Shown here one piece after another: positions 41,389 through 50,947 of a stretch of 64,000 bases of DNA; the first letter of the stretch is position 1; each line of letters begins with the position of its first letter. Origin of the DNA: Chryseobacterium sp. ERMR1:04. Lineage in GTDB: Bacteria; Bacteroidota; Bacteroidia; Flavobacteriales; Weeksellaceae. Under the pieces are notes generated by a model. The model had not been told where the DNA came from. It saw only the letters and a program-made list of their open reading frames with translations, and did not search any database. Both the position numbers and the translations under genes were made by a program. The stretch spans positions 310,001-374,000 of the forward strand of contig NZ_LIRF01000008.1 of NCBI RefSeq assembly GCF_001297705.1, written 5' to 3'.

Positions 41389-42530
41389 TTCCATTCAACA
41401 AACCATTTATTATAGGCAAAGAGCTGAAATATATAGAAGAAGCCGTATTATCCGGAAAAATTTCTGGGGACGGAATGTTCACTAAAAAATGTCAGCAATT
41501 CTTTGAAGAAAAATACCATTTTCCTAAAGTACTCTTAACAACGTCATGTACCGATGCTTTGGAAATGGCCGCCATCCTCTGTAATATTAAGGAAGGAGAC
41601 GAAGTGATTGTTCCAAGTTATACGTTTGTTTCCTCGGCTAATGCTTTTGCATTACGGGGAGCTAAAATTATTTTTGTAGACTCCTGCACAAATAACCCTA
41701 ATATTGATGCCGAAAAGATTGAAGAGCATATTACAGAGAAAACAAAAGTAATTGTTCCCGTACATTATGCTGGAGTAGCTTGTGATATGGAAAAAATCAT
41801 GGCCTTAGCTAAAAAGTATAACCTGTTTGTGGTGGAAGATGCTGCTCAGGCGATAGACAGCTATTATACTTTCTCTGATGGAACTAAAAAAGCTTTAGGT
41901 GCAATAGGTCATTTTGCCGCTTTTTCATTTCATGAAACAAAAAATATCATTGCTGGAGAAGGAGGAATGCTTGTTATTAATGATTCTAAATTCTTTGAAA
42001 GAGCAGAAGTTATCAGGGAAAAAGGGACCAACAGAAGCGCTTTCTTCAGAGGTGAAGTCAATAAATACGGTTGGGTAGATCTAGGCTCATCTTTCCTACC
42101 ATCAGAAATTATTTCTGCTTTTCTATATGCACAATTAGAAAACCTTGATATTATTCAAGCAAAAAGAATAGAGATATGGCAAAGGTACTCTAATGCCTTT
42201 AAATCATTAGAAGAGAAAAAATGTATCGCTTTACCGAATATTCCTTCATTCGCAGATAACAATGCCCACATGTTCTATATCATTTGTAAAAATTATGAAG
42301 AAAGAACAAATCTGATACAATACTTAAAAGCAAAAGATATACATCCCGTTTTTCATTATTTAAGTTTAAATAAAAGTGATTATTACCTTGCAACTAATCC
42401 TAAGATTGACATTCCTAACTCCGATCATTTTACAGATAATCTTTTAAGATTACCTTTTTATTATGAATTATCAAAAGATGACCAAGACAAGATCATACAA
42501 CTTATCCTTACTTTTTATTTACCTTGTTAA
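41385..42530 (+). CDS. dTDP-4-amino-4,6-dideoxygalactose transaminase-like (WecE/RffA family)
   Basis: The 381-residue PLP enzyme belongs to the DegT/DnrJ/EryC1/StrS family. The N-terminus IPFNKPFIIGKELKYIEEAV, the block TTSCTDALEMAAIL, VPSYTFVSSANAFALRGAKI, VPVHYAGVACDME, and the PLP-binding Lys186 in SFHETKN closely follow the WecE/RffA pattern, as does IREKGTNRSAFFRGEV. WecE makes dTDP-4-amino-4,6-dideoxygalactose (dTDP-Fuc4N) from dTDP-4-keto-6-deoxyglucose and glutamate. RfbA and RfbB encoded upstream supply that substrate. A related 3-amino or glucose-configured product cannot be excluded from sequence. Confidence 0.9.
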   Translation: MIPFNKPFIIGKELKYIEEAVLSGKISGDGMFTKKCQQFFEEKYHFPKVLLTTSCTDALEMAAILCNIKEGDEVIVPSYTFVSSANAFALRGAKIIFVDSCTNNPNIDAEKIEEHITEKTKVIVPVHYAGVACDMEKIMALAKKYNLFVVEDAAQAIDSYYTFSDGTKKALGAIGHFAAFSFHETKNIIAGEGGMLVINDSKFFERAEVIREKGTNRSAFFRGEVNKYGWVDLGSSFLPSEIISAFLYAQLENLDIIQAKRIEIWQRYSNAFKSLEEKKCIALPNIPSFADNNAHMFYIICKNYEERTNLIQYLKAKDIHPVFHYLSLNKSDYYLATNPKIDIPNSDHFTDNLLRLPFYYELSKDDQDKIIQLILTFYLPC

Positions 42531-42566
42531 TAACTGAAGATACCATAGCATCTTAAAAAATTTATT

Positions 42567-43175
42567 ATGTTTCAAAAGATAAAAAACAGGATACTAAATT
42601 ACCTATTTAATGAATTCAAAAATCACCAAAATAATAAGCAAGATCAATATATAAGGTGGATTGCTAAACAATTCAAAAAAGTAGGAAGCAATTTCCAATT
42701 AGAAACGCCCTATATCATTAATGGTTGCAAATATATCGAAATCGGATCTGATTTTGTAGCAGGAAACCGTTTTTGGCTAGATGCTATTGATCATTATCGA
42801 GATCAGAAATTTAATCCTGAAATAATAATAAAAGACAATGTACACATCAATCATAACGTACATATAGGAGCGATTAATAAAATAGTCATTGGAAATAATA
42901 CTCTTATTGCAAGCAACGTACTCATATCAGATCACAATCATGGCTCTATAACAAAAGAAGAGAATAATATTCCGCCCAAAGAAAGACCTTTATTCTCTAA
43001 AGGAGAAATCATTATAGGAGATAACGTTTGGATTGGAGAATATGTAAGCATATTAGGAGGTGTCAAAATTGGGAATAATGTCATCATAGGATCCAATTCA
43101 CTGATAAATAAAGATATTCCTGATAATTGTGTTGTCGGAGGCGTTCCTGCAAAAATTTTAAAAACACTAGAATAA
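42567..43175 (+). CDS. Hexapeptide-repeat acetyltransferase
   Basis: The 202-residue protein has a charged helical N-terminus and then left-handed beta-helix repeats (IEIGSDFVAGNRFWLD, IIIKDNVHINHNVHIG, IVIGNNTLIASNVLI). The catalytic loop SDHNHG lies near residue 126, and the C-terminal end is the usual GGVPAKILKTLE. It resembles WbbJ/maltose O-acetyltransferase-type enzymes that O-acetylate sugars during surface glycan synthesis. It follows the aminotransferase at 36 bases. An N-acetyltransferase role on dTDP-Fuc4N is possible but the PglD-like protein fits that better. Confidence 0.88.
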   Translation: MFQKIKNRILNYLFNEFKNHQNNKQDQYIRWIAKQFKKVGSNFQLETPYIINGCKYIEIGSDFVAGNRFWLDAIDHYRDQKFNPEIIIKDNVHINHNVHIGAINKIVIGNNTLIASNVLISDHNHGSITKEENNIPPKERPLFSKGEIIIGDNVWIGEYVSILGGVKIGNNVIIGSNSLINKDIPDNCVVGGVPAKILKTLE

Positions 43176-43177
43176 TT

Positions 43178-44356
43178 ATGTTAAATAAGCTTAGACCAAT
43201 TGCCATACACCTCCCTCAGTTCCATCCGTTCCCGGAAAATGATGAATGGTGGGGAAAAGGCTTTACAGAATGGACCAATGTAACCAAAGCAAAACCCTTA
43301 TACGAAGGTCACGATCAACCACAGCTTCCAACTGATCTGGGCTTTTATGACTTGCGTCTTGCTGAATGTAGGTTAGAACAGGAAAAACTGGCTAAAGAAT
43401 ATGGGATCTATGGTTTTTGTTATTACCATTATTGGTTCAATGGAAAGCTTTTAATGGAAAAGCCCCTCGAAGAAAAATTAAAAAATCCCAAGGAAGATTT
43501 CCCTTTCATGCTTTGTTGGGCTAATGAAAACTGGACTAGAGTCTGGGACGGAGGAGACCAAAATATATTGATGCAACAAGATTATAGTGATATGGAAGAC
43601 CATATTGCTCATATTAATTATCTTATCCCTTTCTTCAAAGATGAAAGATATATAAAAATTGATGGAAAAGCTGTTTTTGCAGTTTACAGAACCTCACTGA
43701 TACCGGATTTTGATAAGGTTGCTGAATTATGGAGAAAAGAAGTGGCAAAACATGGAATAGAATTATACATTACCCGTTTTGAAAGTTTTGGAGAAAAAGG
43801 TCAGGAATTTATCACCAAAAATATTGATGCAAGCATTGAGTTTCAACCCCATTCCGGAATAAAAACCTTAAAAGAAATTAAAGATAAGAATAACTCACTT
43901 GAAAAGCAGAACTTTAAATCTTTAAGAGACGAGATAAGTGTTTCTACCATTAAACAAAGTTTTAGTCACTGGACTAAAAAACTAAAATTAAAATCTACTG
44001 AATCAATACCTCAACTAGATGGAAAACTTGTAGAATATATTGATTTTGCTAATGCAGACATTGAATATCATAAAAATGAAAAACCGGATCATAAATTTTT
44101 CAGATGCGTATGTCCCGGCTTTGACAATAGCGCTAGAAAAGCAAAGAATTATTTTATTTTAAAAAACACATCTCCAAAAATATTTAAACATTGGCTTGAA
44201 GAAAAAGTAAAATTATTCACTCCTTTTAGTGAAGAAGAAAATCTATTTTTCATCAATGCTTGGAATGAATGGGCAGAAGGAAATTATTTAGAACCAAGTA
44301 AGACCTGGGGAAGAGAATATTTAGATGTAGTTAAAGAAGTTTTTAAAAATAAATAA
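43178..44356 (+). CDS. WbsX-like protein with glycosyltransferase-associated GH99-like domain
   Basis: I start at the ATG at 43178 (392 residues), three bases after the upstream stop; a longer frame overlaps that gene. The sequence shows the WbsX pattern: IAIHLPQFHPFPENDEWWG, GFTEWTNVTKAKPLYEGHDQ, YGFCYYHYWFNGK, FPFMLCWANENWTRVWDG and the C-terminal FFINAWNEWAEGNYLEP. WbsX proteins occur in O-antigen and capsule loci and carry a TIM-barrel related to GH99 endomannosidases; their biochemical role is not settled. It may trim, transfer or modify a mannose-like residue. Confidence 0.88.
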   Translation: MLNKLRPIAIHLPQFHPFPENDEWWGKGFTEWTNVTKAKPLYEGHDQPQLPTDLGFYDLRLAECRLEQEKLAKEYGIYGFCYYHYWFNGKLLMEKPLEEKLKNPKEDFPFMLCWANENWTRVWDGGDQNILMQQDYSDMEDHIAHINYLIPFFKDERYIKIDGKAVFAVYRTSLIPDFDKVAELWRKEVAKHGIELYITRFESFGEKGQEFITKNIDASIEFQPHSGIKTLKEIKDKNNSLEKQNFKSLRDEISVSTIKQSFSHWTKKLKLKSTESIPQLDGKLVEYIDFANADIEYHKNEKPDHKFFRCVCPGFDNSARKAKNYFILKNTSPKIFKHWLEEKVKLFTPFSEEENLFFINAWNEWAEGNYLEPSKTWGREYLDVVKEVFKNK

Positions 44357-44454
44357 TATAAATAGGACGTTATGATAAACTACAAAAGAAATAAGATGAA
44401 TTTTTTGTTCGTTTATCAATAGAAAATAACTAATATTTATCCAAGAAATAGACT

Positions 44455-45387
44455 ATGAAGATATCCGTAGCTTTATGTACATACAATGGAGAGAATTATC
44501 TACATGAGCAAATAGATTCTATTCTGAATCAAACTGTACAAGTAGATGAGATCGTAATTTGCGACGATGGTTCGAATGATAAAACGATAGAAATACTTTT
44601 TGAATATCAGAAAAAGCACCCTGATTTTTTCAAATTTTATCAAAATGAAAATAACTTAGGTTTTATTAAAAACTTTGAAAAGGCGATCAATCTCTGCAAA
44701 AACGAGATTATTATTATCAGTGATCAAGATGATATTTGGGAAAAAGATAAAGTAGAAGAAACTATTCGTTTTTTTGAAATTAATCCTAAATTTGATGGTG
44801 CCTTCCACGATTTAAAATTAATTGATGATGATAAAATACATCCTTCTTATTTAAATTGGAAAGGTATTTCTCATGAAGAGGTGATTCAAGAGGTAAATGA
44901 TAATGATCTTTTTGTAGCATTAGTTAAAAAAGGAAGTTTTATATTAGGCTGCGCTTTGGCAATAAAAAAAGTAGCTCTGAAAAAATATGAAATGGAAGAC
45001 TTCCCTATCGCCCATGATTATTATATTGCTCAAAAATTAAGTTCAAAACACTCACTCGGATTTATCTCAAAATCTCTTTCTTCGTATAGATTACATCCTA
45101 ATCAGGTATATGGTTTAAGATATAAATCAGATAAGGAAGAAGAAGAAATATCAGAAACTCAAAAATATTTTAAAGAATATGTGTGGGGGTATATGCAAAT
45201 TTTAAAAAGATATAAAGAATTAAATCCTAGAGAAAACGAAAAACTAACCAACATATATTCTATATTTATTAAAAATAGAAATACATATTTAAAATCATTG
45301 CCTTTTTTGGAGAAAAAAAAATACATTTTAAAGTGTATTCGTTACCAATATTTAGACCTTGAAGGAGCTGATTTATTTAGAATTTAA
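44455..45387 (+). CDS. Glycosyltransferase family 2
   Basis: The 310-residue GT-A fold enzyme opens KISVALCTYNGENYLHEQIDSILNQT, followed by DDGSNDKTIEIL. The metal-binding region ISDQDDIWEKDKVE (DxD-type) is near residue 94. The FILGCALAIKK and SYRLHPNQ blocks are typical of rhamnosyltransferase-like GT2 enzymes in polysaccharide loci. A 98-base gap precedes the gene; I see no clear promoter or terminator in it. Donor and acceptor cannot be predicted. Confidence 0.9.
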   Translation: MKISVALCTYNGENYLHEQIDSILNQTVQVDEIVICDDGSNDKTIEILFEYQKKHPDFFKFYQNENNLGFIKNFEKAINLCKNEIIIISDQDDIWEKDKVEETIRFFEINPKFDGAFHDLKLIDDDKIHPSYLNWKGISHEEVIQEVNDNDLFVALVKKGSFILGCALAIKKVALKKYEMEDFPIAHDYYIAQKLSSKHSLGFISKSLSSYRLHPNQVYGLRYKSDKEEEEISETQKYFKEYVWGYMQILKRYKELNPRENEKLTNIYSIFIKNRNTYLKSLPFLEKKKYILKCIRYQYLDLEGADLFRI

Positions 45388-45396
45388 ACCAACAGT

Positions 45397-46329
45397 ATGG
45401 ATGTAAGCATTTGTATTACCACCTATAAACACGAAAAATATATTAAACAATGTCTTGAGAGTATTTTCGCTCAAGAGTTCAATGGTGCCTATGAAATTAT
45501 CATTTGTAATGATAATTCTCCGGATAATACAGAGATCATTATCAATGAGCTCATTGCGTCACATCCAAAAGGTAATAAAATAAAATATTTTAAAAACGTT
45601 CCTAATTTAGGATATGTAAAAAACACTTTATTTTCTTTTTCAAAAGCTTCTGGAAAATATATTTCTATATTAGATGGTGATGATTATTGGATCGATTCTT
45701 CCAAACTACAACAACAATTTAATTTTTTAGAAAAAAATCCTGATTTCTCAGGAGTGGGTACAGATTCTAATGTCATTTATGAAGATGTTCCTCTTCCTAG
45801 CCATGGTTTTTCAGGACATTTGGGACAAGAATTAACGAAGGATAGTTTGACTGACAGAAACATTTGCCAAACCTCAACATTTTTCTTCAGAAAAAGTATT
45901 TTGAAGGATGATTTTCCAACAAAAATTATTTCTGCAGACAGATGCCTTTATCTTTTAGCTGGATGCTATGGAAAAATAAAAGTTCTTCCTGAGCAAATGA
46001 GTACTTACAGACAGTTTTCGGCAAGCATTTCGAAAAATGTAACGTATGATATGATGAAGGGAGATTTTGCTATTATCCCTTTTATAAAAAAATATAATTC
46101 AGAATATAAAACATCAAACCTAAAGGCTTATTTTTATTATACTTTGATGACATACTCTACTGTAATCACGAAGTCTAATTTTCATAAAGCTGCTACAGGA
46201 TACTTTTTCAACAATATATTATCAAAGTTTTCATTGAATCCTATAAAATTATATCTGGCAATAAAATGGACCCAACATACAATTAACCAAAAACATCAGA
46301 TAAAAGTACAGAACAACAGTTTTATATAA
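45397..46329 (+). CDS. Glycosyltransferase family 2
   Basis: The 310-residue GT-A enzyme begins DVSICITTYKHEKYIKQCLESI, has CNDNSPDNTEIII and the DxD-type motif ISILDGDDYWID near residue 91. It contains a TSTFFFRKSIL block near residue 160 and STYRQFSASISKN near 210. The C-terminal third is helical and more variable. It lies 9 bases after the previous glycosyltransferase gene and is probably in the same operon. The sugar transferred is unknown. Confidence 0.9.
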   Translation: MDVSICITTYKHEKYIKQCLESIFAQEFNGAYEIIICNDNSPDNTEIIINELIASHPKGNKIKYFKNVPNLGYVKNTLFSFSKASGKYISILDGDDYWIDSSKLQQQFNFLEKNPDFSGVGTDSNVIYEDVPLPSHGFSGHLGQELTKDSLTDRNICQTSTFFFRKSILKDDFPTKIISADRCLYLLAGCYGKIKVLPEQMSTYRQFSASISKNVTYDMMKGDFAIIPFIKKYNSEYKTSNLKAYFYYTLMTYSTVITKSNFHKAATGYFFNNILSKFSLNPIKLYLAIKWTQHTINQKHQIKVQNNSFI

Positions 46330-46342
46330 AAAAACACAAATA

Positions 46343-47011
46343 ATGATTATAGGAAACGGACTTATCGCAACCTCACTAAAAAATATAGATTCAGAGGATA
46401 TGCTCTACTTTGCTTCTGGTGTTTCAAACTCCCTCGAAACCAGAAGTTCTGAATTTGAAAGAGAATTTACTCTTTTAAAAACTGCATTAGAGAATAATCC
46501 TAGTAGCAAGGTTATTTATTTTTCTACTTTGAGTATTAATGACCAATCAAAGCAAGACAGTCATTACGTTATGCATAAAAAAGCAATCGAAAATTATATC
46601 CAAGAAAATTCCGAGAATTATCTTATCCTAAGAATAGGAAATATTGTAGGAAAAGGAGGAAACCCAAACACTCTTTTCAATTATTTGAAAGCACAGATTT
46701 CAAATAACAATAAATTTGCACTGCACACCAAAGCCAGAAGATTATTAATAGATATTGATGACATTGCGCTGTTTTTAGGTATGAATTGCGCTCAATTAAA
46801 CAATAAAACGATTAATTTTGCGTATCCCTATTATTATGATCTGAGTGAAATTATTAATGCAATCCAACTAAAAATGGATAAGAAGGCAAACTACGATGAG
46901 GTGGACCAAGGGGATTTTTATAAAGTAACTTTCGAGGAAAATATTACTGCCTTTTTCTCAAAAACAAGTGCTGAAGATTATATAAAAATTCTGACCGAAA
47001 AATATATTTAA
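46343..47011 (+). CDS. NAD(P)-binding Rossmann-fold protein, short epimerase/dehydratase-like
   Basis: The 222-residue protein starts with a glycine motif (MIIGNGLIATSL) and contains IYFSTLSIND followed by the SDR-type Tyr-x3-Lys pair in HYVMHKKAIENYI near residues 75-85. LILRIGNIVGKGG near residue 96 matches the extended-SDR pattern. It is much shorter than typical nucleotide-sugar epimerases (about 310-340 residues), with a shortened N-terminal Rossmann half, so the coenzyme site may be reduced. Its place among glycosyltransferase genes suggests a sugar-nucleotide reductase or epimerase. I would not name a substrate. Confidence 0.72.
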   Translation: MIIGNGLIATSLKNIDSEDMLYFASGVSNSLETRSSEFEREFTLLKTALENNPSSKVIYFSTLSINDQSKQDSHYVMHKKAIENYIQENSENYLILRIGNIVGKGGNPNTLFNYLKAQISNNNKFALHTKARRLLIDIDDIALFLGMNCAQLNNKTINFAYPYYYDLSEIINAIQLKMDKKANYDEVDQGDFYKVTFEENITAFFSKTSAEDYIKILTEKYI

Positions 47012-47019
47012 AAACACAC

Positions 47020-47973
47020 ATGAATAAAGTTTATTTGATCATCGTTACTTACAATGCTATGAAATGGGCGGAAAGATGTTTTACAAGTTTAAGACATTCC
47101 AATCACCCTGTAATATGTATTGTAATTGATAATGGTTCCACAGATGGTACACAAGAATATATAAAAACTACTTTTCCTGAAGTAGATTTCATACAATCAG
47201 CCGAAAATTCTGGTTTCGGAAGAGCAAATAATGTAGGAATAGAAAAAGCATATAAAGCAGGTGCTGATTTTGTTTATCTCATGAATCAGGATGCATGGAT
47301 TTTCCCTGATAGTGTAGAACAACTATTGGAGGTTTACAAAACCTATCCTAATAAGGAACAAATCGGGATATTAAGCCCTATGCATATGGATGGAAGTGAA
47401 AAAAGATTTGATCTCCATTTTGAAAACTACATTGCCCAAGACGCTAAAAATAACAGATTAGTTTCTGATCTATTTTTTGGCAGCCTTAAGCCGTTTTATG
47501 AAATAAAATTCGTGAATGCTGCGCACTGGTTTATTCCAAGAAATATCATTGAGAAAGTAGGAGGATTTAATCCGTATTTCTTTCATGGTGCTGAAGATTA
47601 TGACTATATCAACAGAGTTACTTATTTCGGATTCAAAATAATTGTTTGCCCGAAAAGTAAGGTTGTACATGATGCAAAAGTGCAATCCTTTGAAAAAGAG
47701 CAACAAAAAACGCCTGCCGAAATATTAGCAAGACAGAGACTTTCCATGCAAATGCAAAGGGAAACGAGATATATGAACCCCAATTTTGATTATAATATCA
47801 AGAGAGAGAAAAAAGCTTTCCTTACCTCTATTTTAAAAGTGGGAGCACAAAGAAATAGAAGTGAGTATAAATTTTATATGGAACAGTATAAATACTTTTC
47901 AGCAAAATTTAAAGAAATTGATGCCTATAGAACAACAGCTATGACCGGTAAACATCCATTTTTAAATCTTTAA
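47020..47973 (+). CDS. Glycosyltransferase family 2 (rhamnosyltransferase-like)
   Basis: The 317-residue enzyme opens KVYLIIVTYNAMKWAERCFTS and has IDNGSTDGTQEYI, NSGFGRANNVGIEKA and MNQDAWIFPDSVE, the last replacing the usual DxD with QDA as in many rhamnosyltransferase-like GT2 proteins. GGFNPYFFHGAEDYDYINR near residue 187 is the acceptor/catalytic block. It lies 8 bases after the SDR-like gene and 5 bases before the next. Confidence 0.9.
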   Translation: MNKVYLIIVTYNAMKWAERCFTSLRHSNHPVICIVIDNGSTDGTQEYIKTTFPEVDFIQSAENSGFGRANNVGIEKAYKAGADFVYLMNQDAWIFPDSVEQLLEVYKTYPNKEQIGILSPMHMDGSEKRFDLHFENYIAQDAKNNRLVSDLFFGSLKPFYEIKFVNAAHWFIPRNIIEKVGGFNPYFFHGAEDYDYINRVTYFGFKIIVCPKSKVVHDAKVQSFEKEQQKTPAEILARQRLSMQMQRETRYMNPNFDYNIKREKKAFLTSILKVGAQRNRSEYKFYMEQYKYFSAKFKEIDAYRTTAMTGKHPFLNL

Positions 47974-47978
47974 TTATA

Positions 47979-48767
47979 ATGGAAAAACTACCTATAAGCA
48001 TCTGTATCCTTTCCTGGAAAAGTGGGAGTACGCTGAAAAACACGCTGAGGTCATACAAAAAGTATGGACTTTTAGAGATGGTGGATGATATTGTAATCCT
48101 CTTTCAGGAAGTAAGTGAGGAAGATAAAAAAACCGCAGAAAAATATAAAGTCAAATATATTGGCTTAAAAGAAAATATTGGGATTGGAAAAGGCATGAAA
48201 ATGCTGGCCGAAAATGCTTCCACCGAAAATATTCTTTTCTTAGAACATGATTGGGAACTTATTGAAGAAAAAAACTTTGTATTTCCTCATCTTAAAGGCG
48301 GACTAGATTTACTTAATAATGGATTTGACGTTGTAAGATTCCGAAGCAGAAAAAAACCCGGTTATCCTTTGATATCTATTAGAAACAAAGGTAAAGAGCT
48401 CGATTACTATGATGATTGGCACGAATGCACCTCTCCTCACCTTCTTGAATCACTCCATTGGCTAGATCCGGCGGTAGAGTTTCCTGATAAAATACAAAAG
48501 CAGGGAGAATACTTCGTAACAACTTCCCGATGGGCGAATTGGACGAACAATCCTTATCTTGTTAAAAAAAATTATTTACTTGAAAAAATTCTTCCTTTTT
48601 CCGGAGAATCTGTTTCGCTTGAAAGAAATATTGCTTCTTGGTGGGTAAAGCAGGATTTTAAAATAGCACAAGGCGAAGGTCTTTTTACACATAAAGATTT
48701 TACTAAATACCCGAAGAAAAGCCTTCTTCGCAAAATATTGAGTAAATTGAAAAATAAATTTAAATAA
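47979..48767 (+). CDS. Glycosyltransferase family 2-like protein
   Basis: The 262-residue protein has a GT-A-like N-terminus (ISICILSWKSGSTLKNTLRSY, IVILFQEVSEEDKK, GLKENIGIGKGMKMLAENA). The position of the DxD contains LFLEHDWELIEE, with His-Asp instead of two Asp. The C-terminal part has YFVTTSRWANWTNNPYLVKK and a basic tail. It belongs with glycosyltransferase-like proteins of O-antigen loci but the unusual acidic motif makes activity less certain than for its neighbours. Confidence 0.78.
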   Translation: MEKLPISICILSWKSGSTLKNTLRSYKKYGLLEMVDDIVILFQEVSEEDKKTAEKYKVKYIGLKENIGIGKGMKMLAENASTENILFLEHDWELIEEKNFVFPHLKGGLDLLNNGFDVVRFRSRKKPGYPLISIRNKGKELDYYDDWHECTSPHLLESLHWLDPAVEFPDKIQKQGEYFVTTSRWANWTNNPYLVKKNYLLEKILPFSGESVSLERNIASWWVKQDFKIAQGEGLFTHKDFTKYPKKSLLRKILSKLKNKFK

Positions 48768-48774
48768 GCACATA

Positions 48775-49737
48775 ATGAAAATCCTTTTCCATGAGAACGA
48801 ACTCAATTATAGAGGGACTTCCATCGCATTATATGATTACGCAGATTTCAATGAAAGATATCTTGGAAATGAATCTATCATTATATACAATAAAACATTA
48901 CCAACCAACCATCAGTTAGGAATTGAAAAATTCAAAAAACGTTTTCAGGTAATTGATTATTCTGATTTTAAAGAAGTTGATACCGTCATCAAAAACAATA
49001 CTATTGATTTGTTTTATGCCATCAAAAACGGGTTCCAAGACGGTGTAGAGACAAAAGAGTGCAAAACAGTTATTCACAGTGTTTTTAAATATTTAGAGCC
49101 CCATGGAGATGTCTATGCTTATGTTTCAGAATGGCTGAGTGAGGAAATGACAGGATCTAAATCTCCATTCGTTCCACATATGGTCAATTTGGGAGCTGAA
49201 ACTCATGAGGATCTGAGAACGGAACTTAATATTCCAAAAAATGCCAAAGTTTTTGGATATTATGGTGGCGGTCAAAGTTTCAATATCACTTTTGCTCAAA
49301 AAACAGCAGAAAAAATTGCTTCAAAATATAAAGACATTTATTTCATTTTTATGGGAGTAGACTCTTTTGTGAAGAAAAAATGGTGGAAATCAGCTTTACC
49401 CAACATTATATTCCTCCCGCCAAGTTCGGATATTATGATGAAACTAAAATTCATCAACACTTGTGATGCATTGCTTCATGCACGAGAAAGAGGTGAAACG
49501 TTTGGAATCACTGTTGCCGAATTTGCAATTAAAGGAAAATCCGTCATTACTTTTGCGGATTCTCCCGAGAAGGCTCATAATATGCATTTGAAAGATAAAG
49601 CCTACTATTATCGCAACGAAAAAGAATTGCGGGATATTATTTTAGATTCAGATCTGAAACTATCTGCAAAAGAACTGTATGAAAAGTTTTTACCACATCC
49701 TGTAATGGATACCTTTAAGAATGTATTTATTGATTAA
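48775..49737 (+). CDS. GT-B fold glycosyltransferase-like protein
   Basis: The 320-residue protein begins KILFHENELNYRGTSIALYDYADF and its second half has the GT-B sugar-nucleotide-binding pattern: VFGYYGGGQSFNITFAQK, IYFIFMGVDSF, and HARERGETFGITVAEFAIKG with the E-x7-E spacing near residue 240. The N-terminal acceptor domain is short for GT4, so it may belong to a compact subgroup. Expected role is sugar transfer on the cytoplasmic side. Gaps to both neighbours are below 10 bases. Confidence 0.8.
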   Translation: MKILFHENELNYRGTSIALYDYADFNERYLGNESIIIYNKTLPTNHQLGIEKFKKRFQVIDYSDFKEVDTVIKNNTIDLFYAIKNGFQDGVETKECKTVIHSVFKYLEPHGDVYAYVSEWLSEEMTGSKSPFVPHMVNLGAETHEDLRTELNIPKNAKVFGYYGGGQSFNITFAQKTAEKIASKYKDIYFIFMGVDSFVKKKWWKSALPNIIFLPPSSDIMMKLKFINTCDALLHARERGETFGITVAEFAIKGKSVITFADSPEKAHNMHLKDKAYYYRNEKELRDIILDSDLKLSAKELYEKFLPHPVMDTFKNVFID

Positions 49738-49740
49738 GGC

Positions 49741-50865
49741 ATGAAAACTAAAGTCATTAATTATATCATTAGTCTTATACTGATTGTATATTATTTTATA
49801 AGTATACAAAATACCTATTTACAAATCATAATTAATAAAAACGGATGGTATTTAGGAGAATGGATTATCAATTATCAGGATGGAGGCTTTAAAAGAAGAG
49901 GGTTATTTGGTACTATATTTATATTTTTAAATGAGGTTACTAAAATTAATCTGGAATACATTATTTTCTCTTTTCTATTTTTAGTATATACTTTATTCTT
50001 CTACATGTTGATTAAGCTCTTCTGGAAAAATAAAAATAATTTAATCACAATAAGTATTTTACTACTTCCTTCAGCATTTGGAATGCTTTTAAAAGATCCT
50101 ACAATCGCAGCTAAAAAAGATGTTTTTTTCCTGTTATTATATCTTTTATATTTTGTTTACCTCAACTCAAAGATTATTATTAATGATTTTATAATTACAT
50201 TCTTTATAATAATTGCGATCTTAAATCATGAAGCAACATTTTTTTATTTACCATTTATAGCCTTCACTTACTTCATCAAAAATGAAGCTTCAGCATTTAA
50301 GAAAATTAAAAAGATAATTATATTTCAAATAGTTCCTGCAATTATAACGATGGCGCTTCTTTATAAATTTGGGATGAATATAAAAACAGATAACTCCATT
50401 TTATTTTTGAAGGAACATGGTCTTCAACTCGGTCAATTAGGAATCTATGAATATGATCCCAATTTTAATGTTTTGAACTTTTATAAGGAACATCTATATG
50501 GTTATCAAATGTATGCTATAAGTATATTAATAAGCATATTAACTTTTGGAATATATTATAGATTTAATAACCTCAAAATAAATATTCCATTTATAATAAT
50601 ACAAACAATATTTTTATTACCCTTATTCTATATAGCCTATGATTGGGGTAGATGGATAAATATTATTTTCTCTCTATTAACAATCTTTATCGCAGGTGAA
50701 AAAACAATCCTAAGTAGTTTAAAAAAAGATATAATTGCTATTGTATTAATATTATTTAATTCCCTTTGGAGTATGATGGTTTTACACCAAGGCTTTTTAA
50801 CCTTCCCAAGAATTGATAATTTTTTGAAAAAACTTATTTATTTTTTGTATTTCAAATTTTTTTAA
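49741..50865 (+). CDS. Multi-pass membrane protein of a polysaccharide locus (paralogue 1)
   Basis: The 374-residue protein has about nine to ten hydrophobic segments. Conserved features shared with the next gene are WYLGEWIINYQDGGFKRRGL after helix 1, INLEYIIFSFLFLVYTLFFY, LNHEATFFYLPF near residue 160 and YDWGRWINIIFSLLTIF near residue 300. The charged GGFKRRG loop followed by membrane helices recalls hypothetical integral membrane proteins of exopolysaccharide loci. Polymerase-like or GT-C-like activity is conceivable, but I recognise no defined family. It is 3 bases after the glycosyltransferase gene. The base composition is markedly more AT-rich than its neighbours. Confidence 0.7.
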   Translation: MKTKVINYIISLILIVYYFISIQNTYLQIIINKNGWYLGEWIINYQDGGFKRRGLFGTIFIFLNEVTKINLEYIIFSFLFLVYTLFFYMLIKLFWKNKNNLITISILLLPSAFGMLLKDPTIAAKKDVFFLLLYLLYFVYLNSKIIINDFIITFFIIIAILNHEATFFYLPFIAFTYFIKNEASAFKKIKKIIIFQIVPAIITMALLYKFGMNIKTDNSILFLKEHGLQLGQLGIYEYDPNFNVLNFYKEHLYGYQMYAISILISILTFGIYYRFNNLKINIPFIIIQTIFLLPLFYIAYDWGRWINIIFSLLTIFIAGEKTILSSLKKDIIAIVLILFNSLWSMMVLHQGFLTFPRIDNFLKKLIYFLYFKFF

Positions 50866-50947
50866 CTCCCTGACATTATACAAAATAGCAAAATAAAATT
50901 ATAGAAGTTAATATAAAATTGTTAGTTATCAAATATTTATTAAAATA

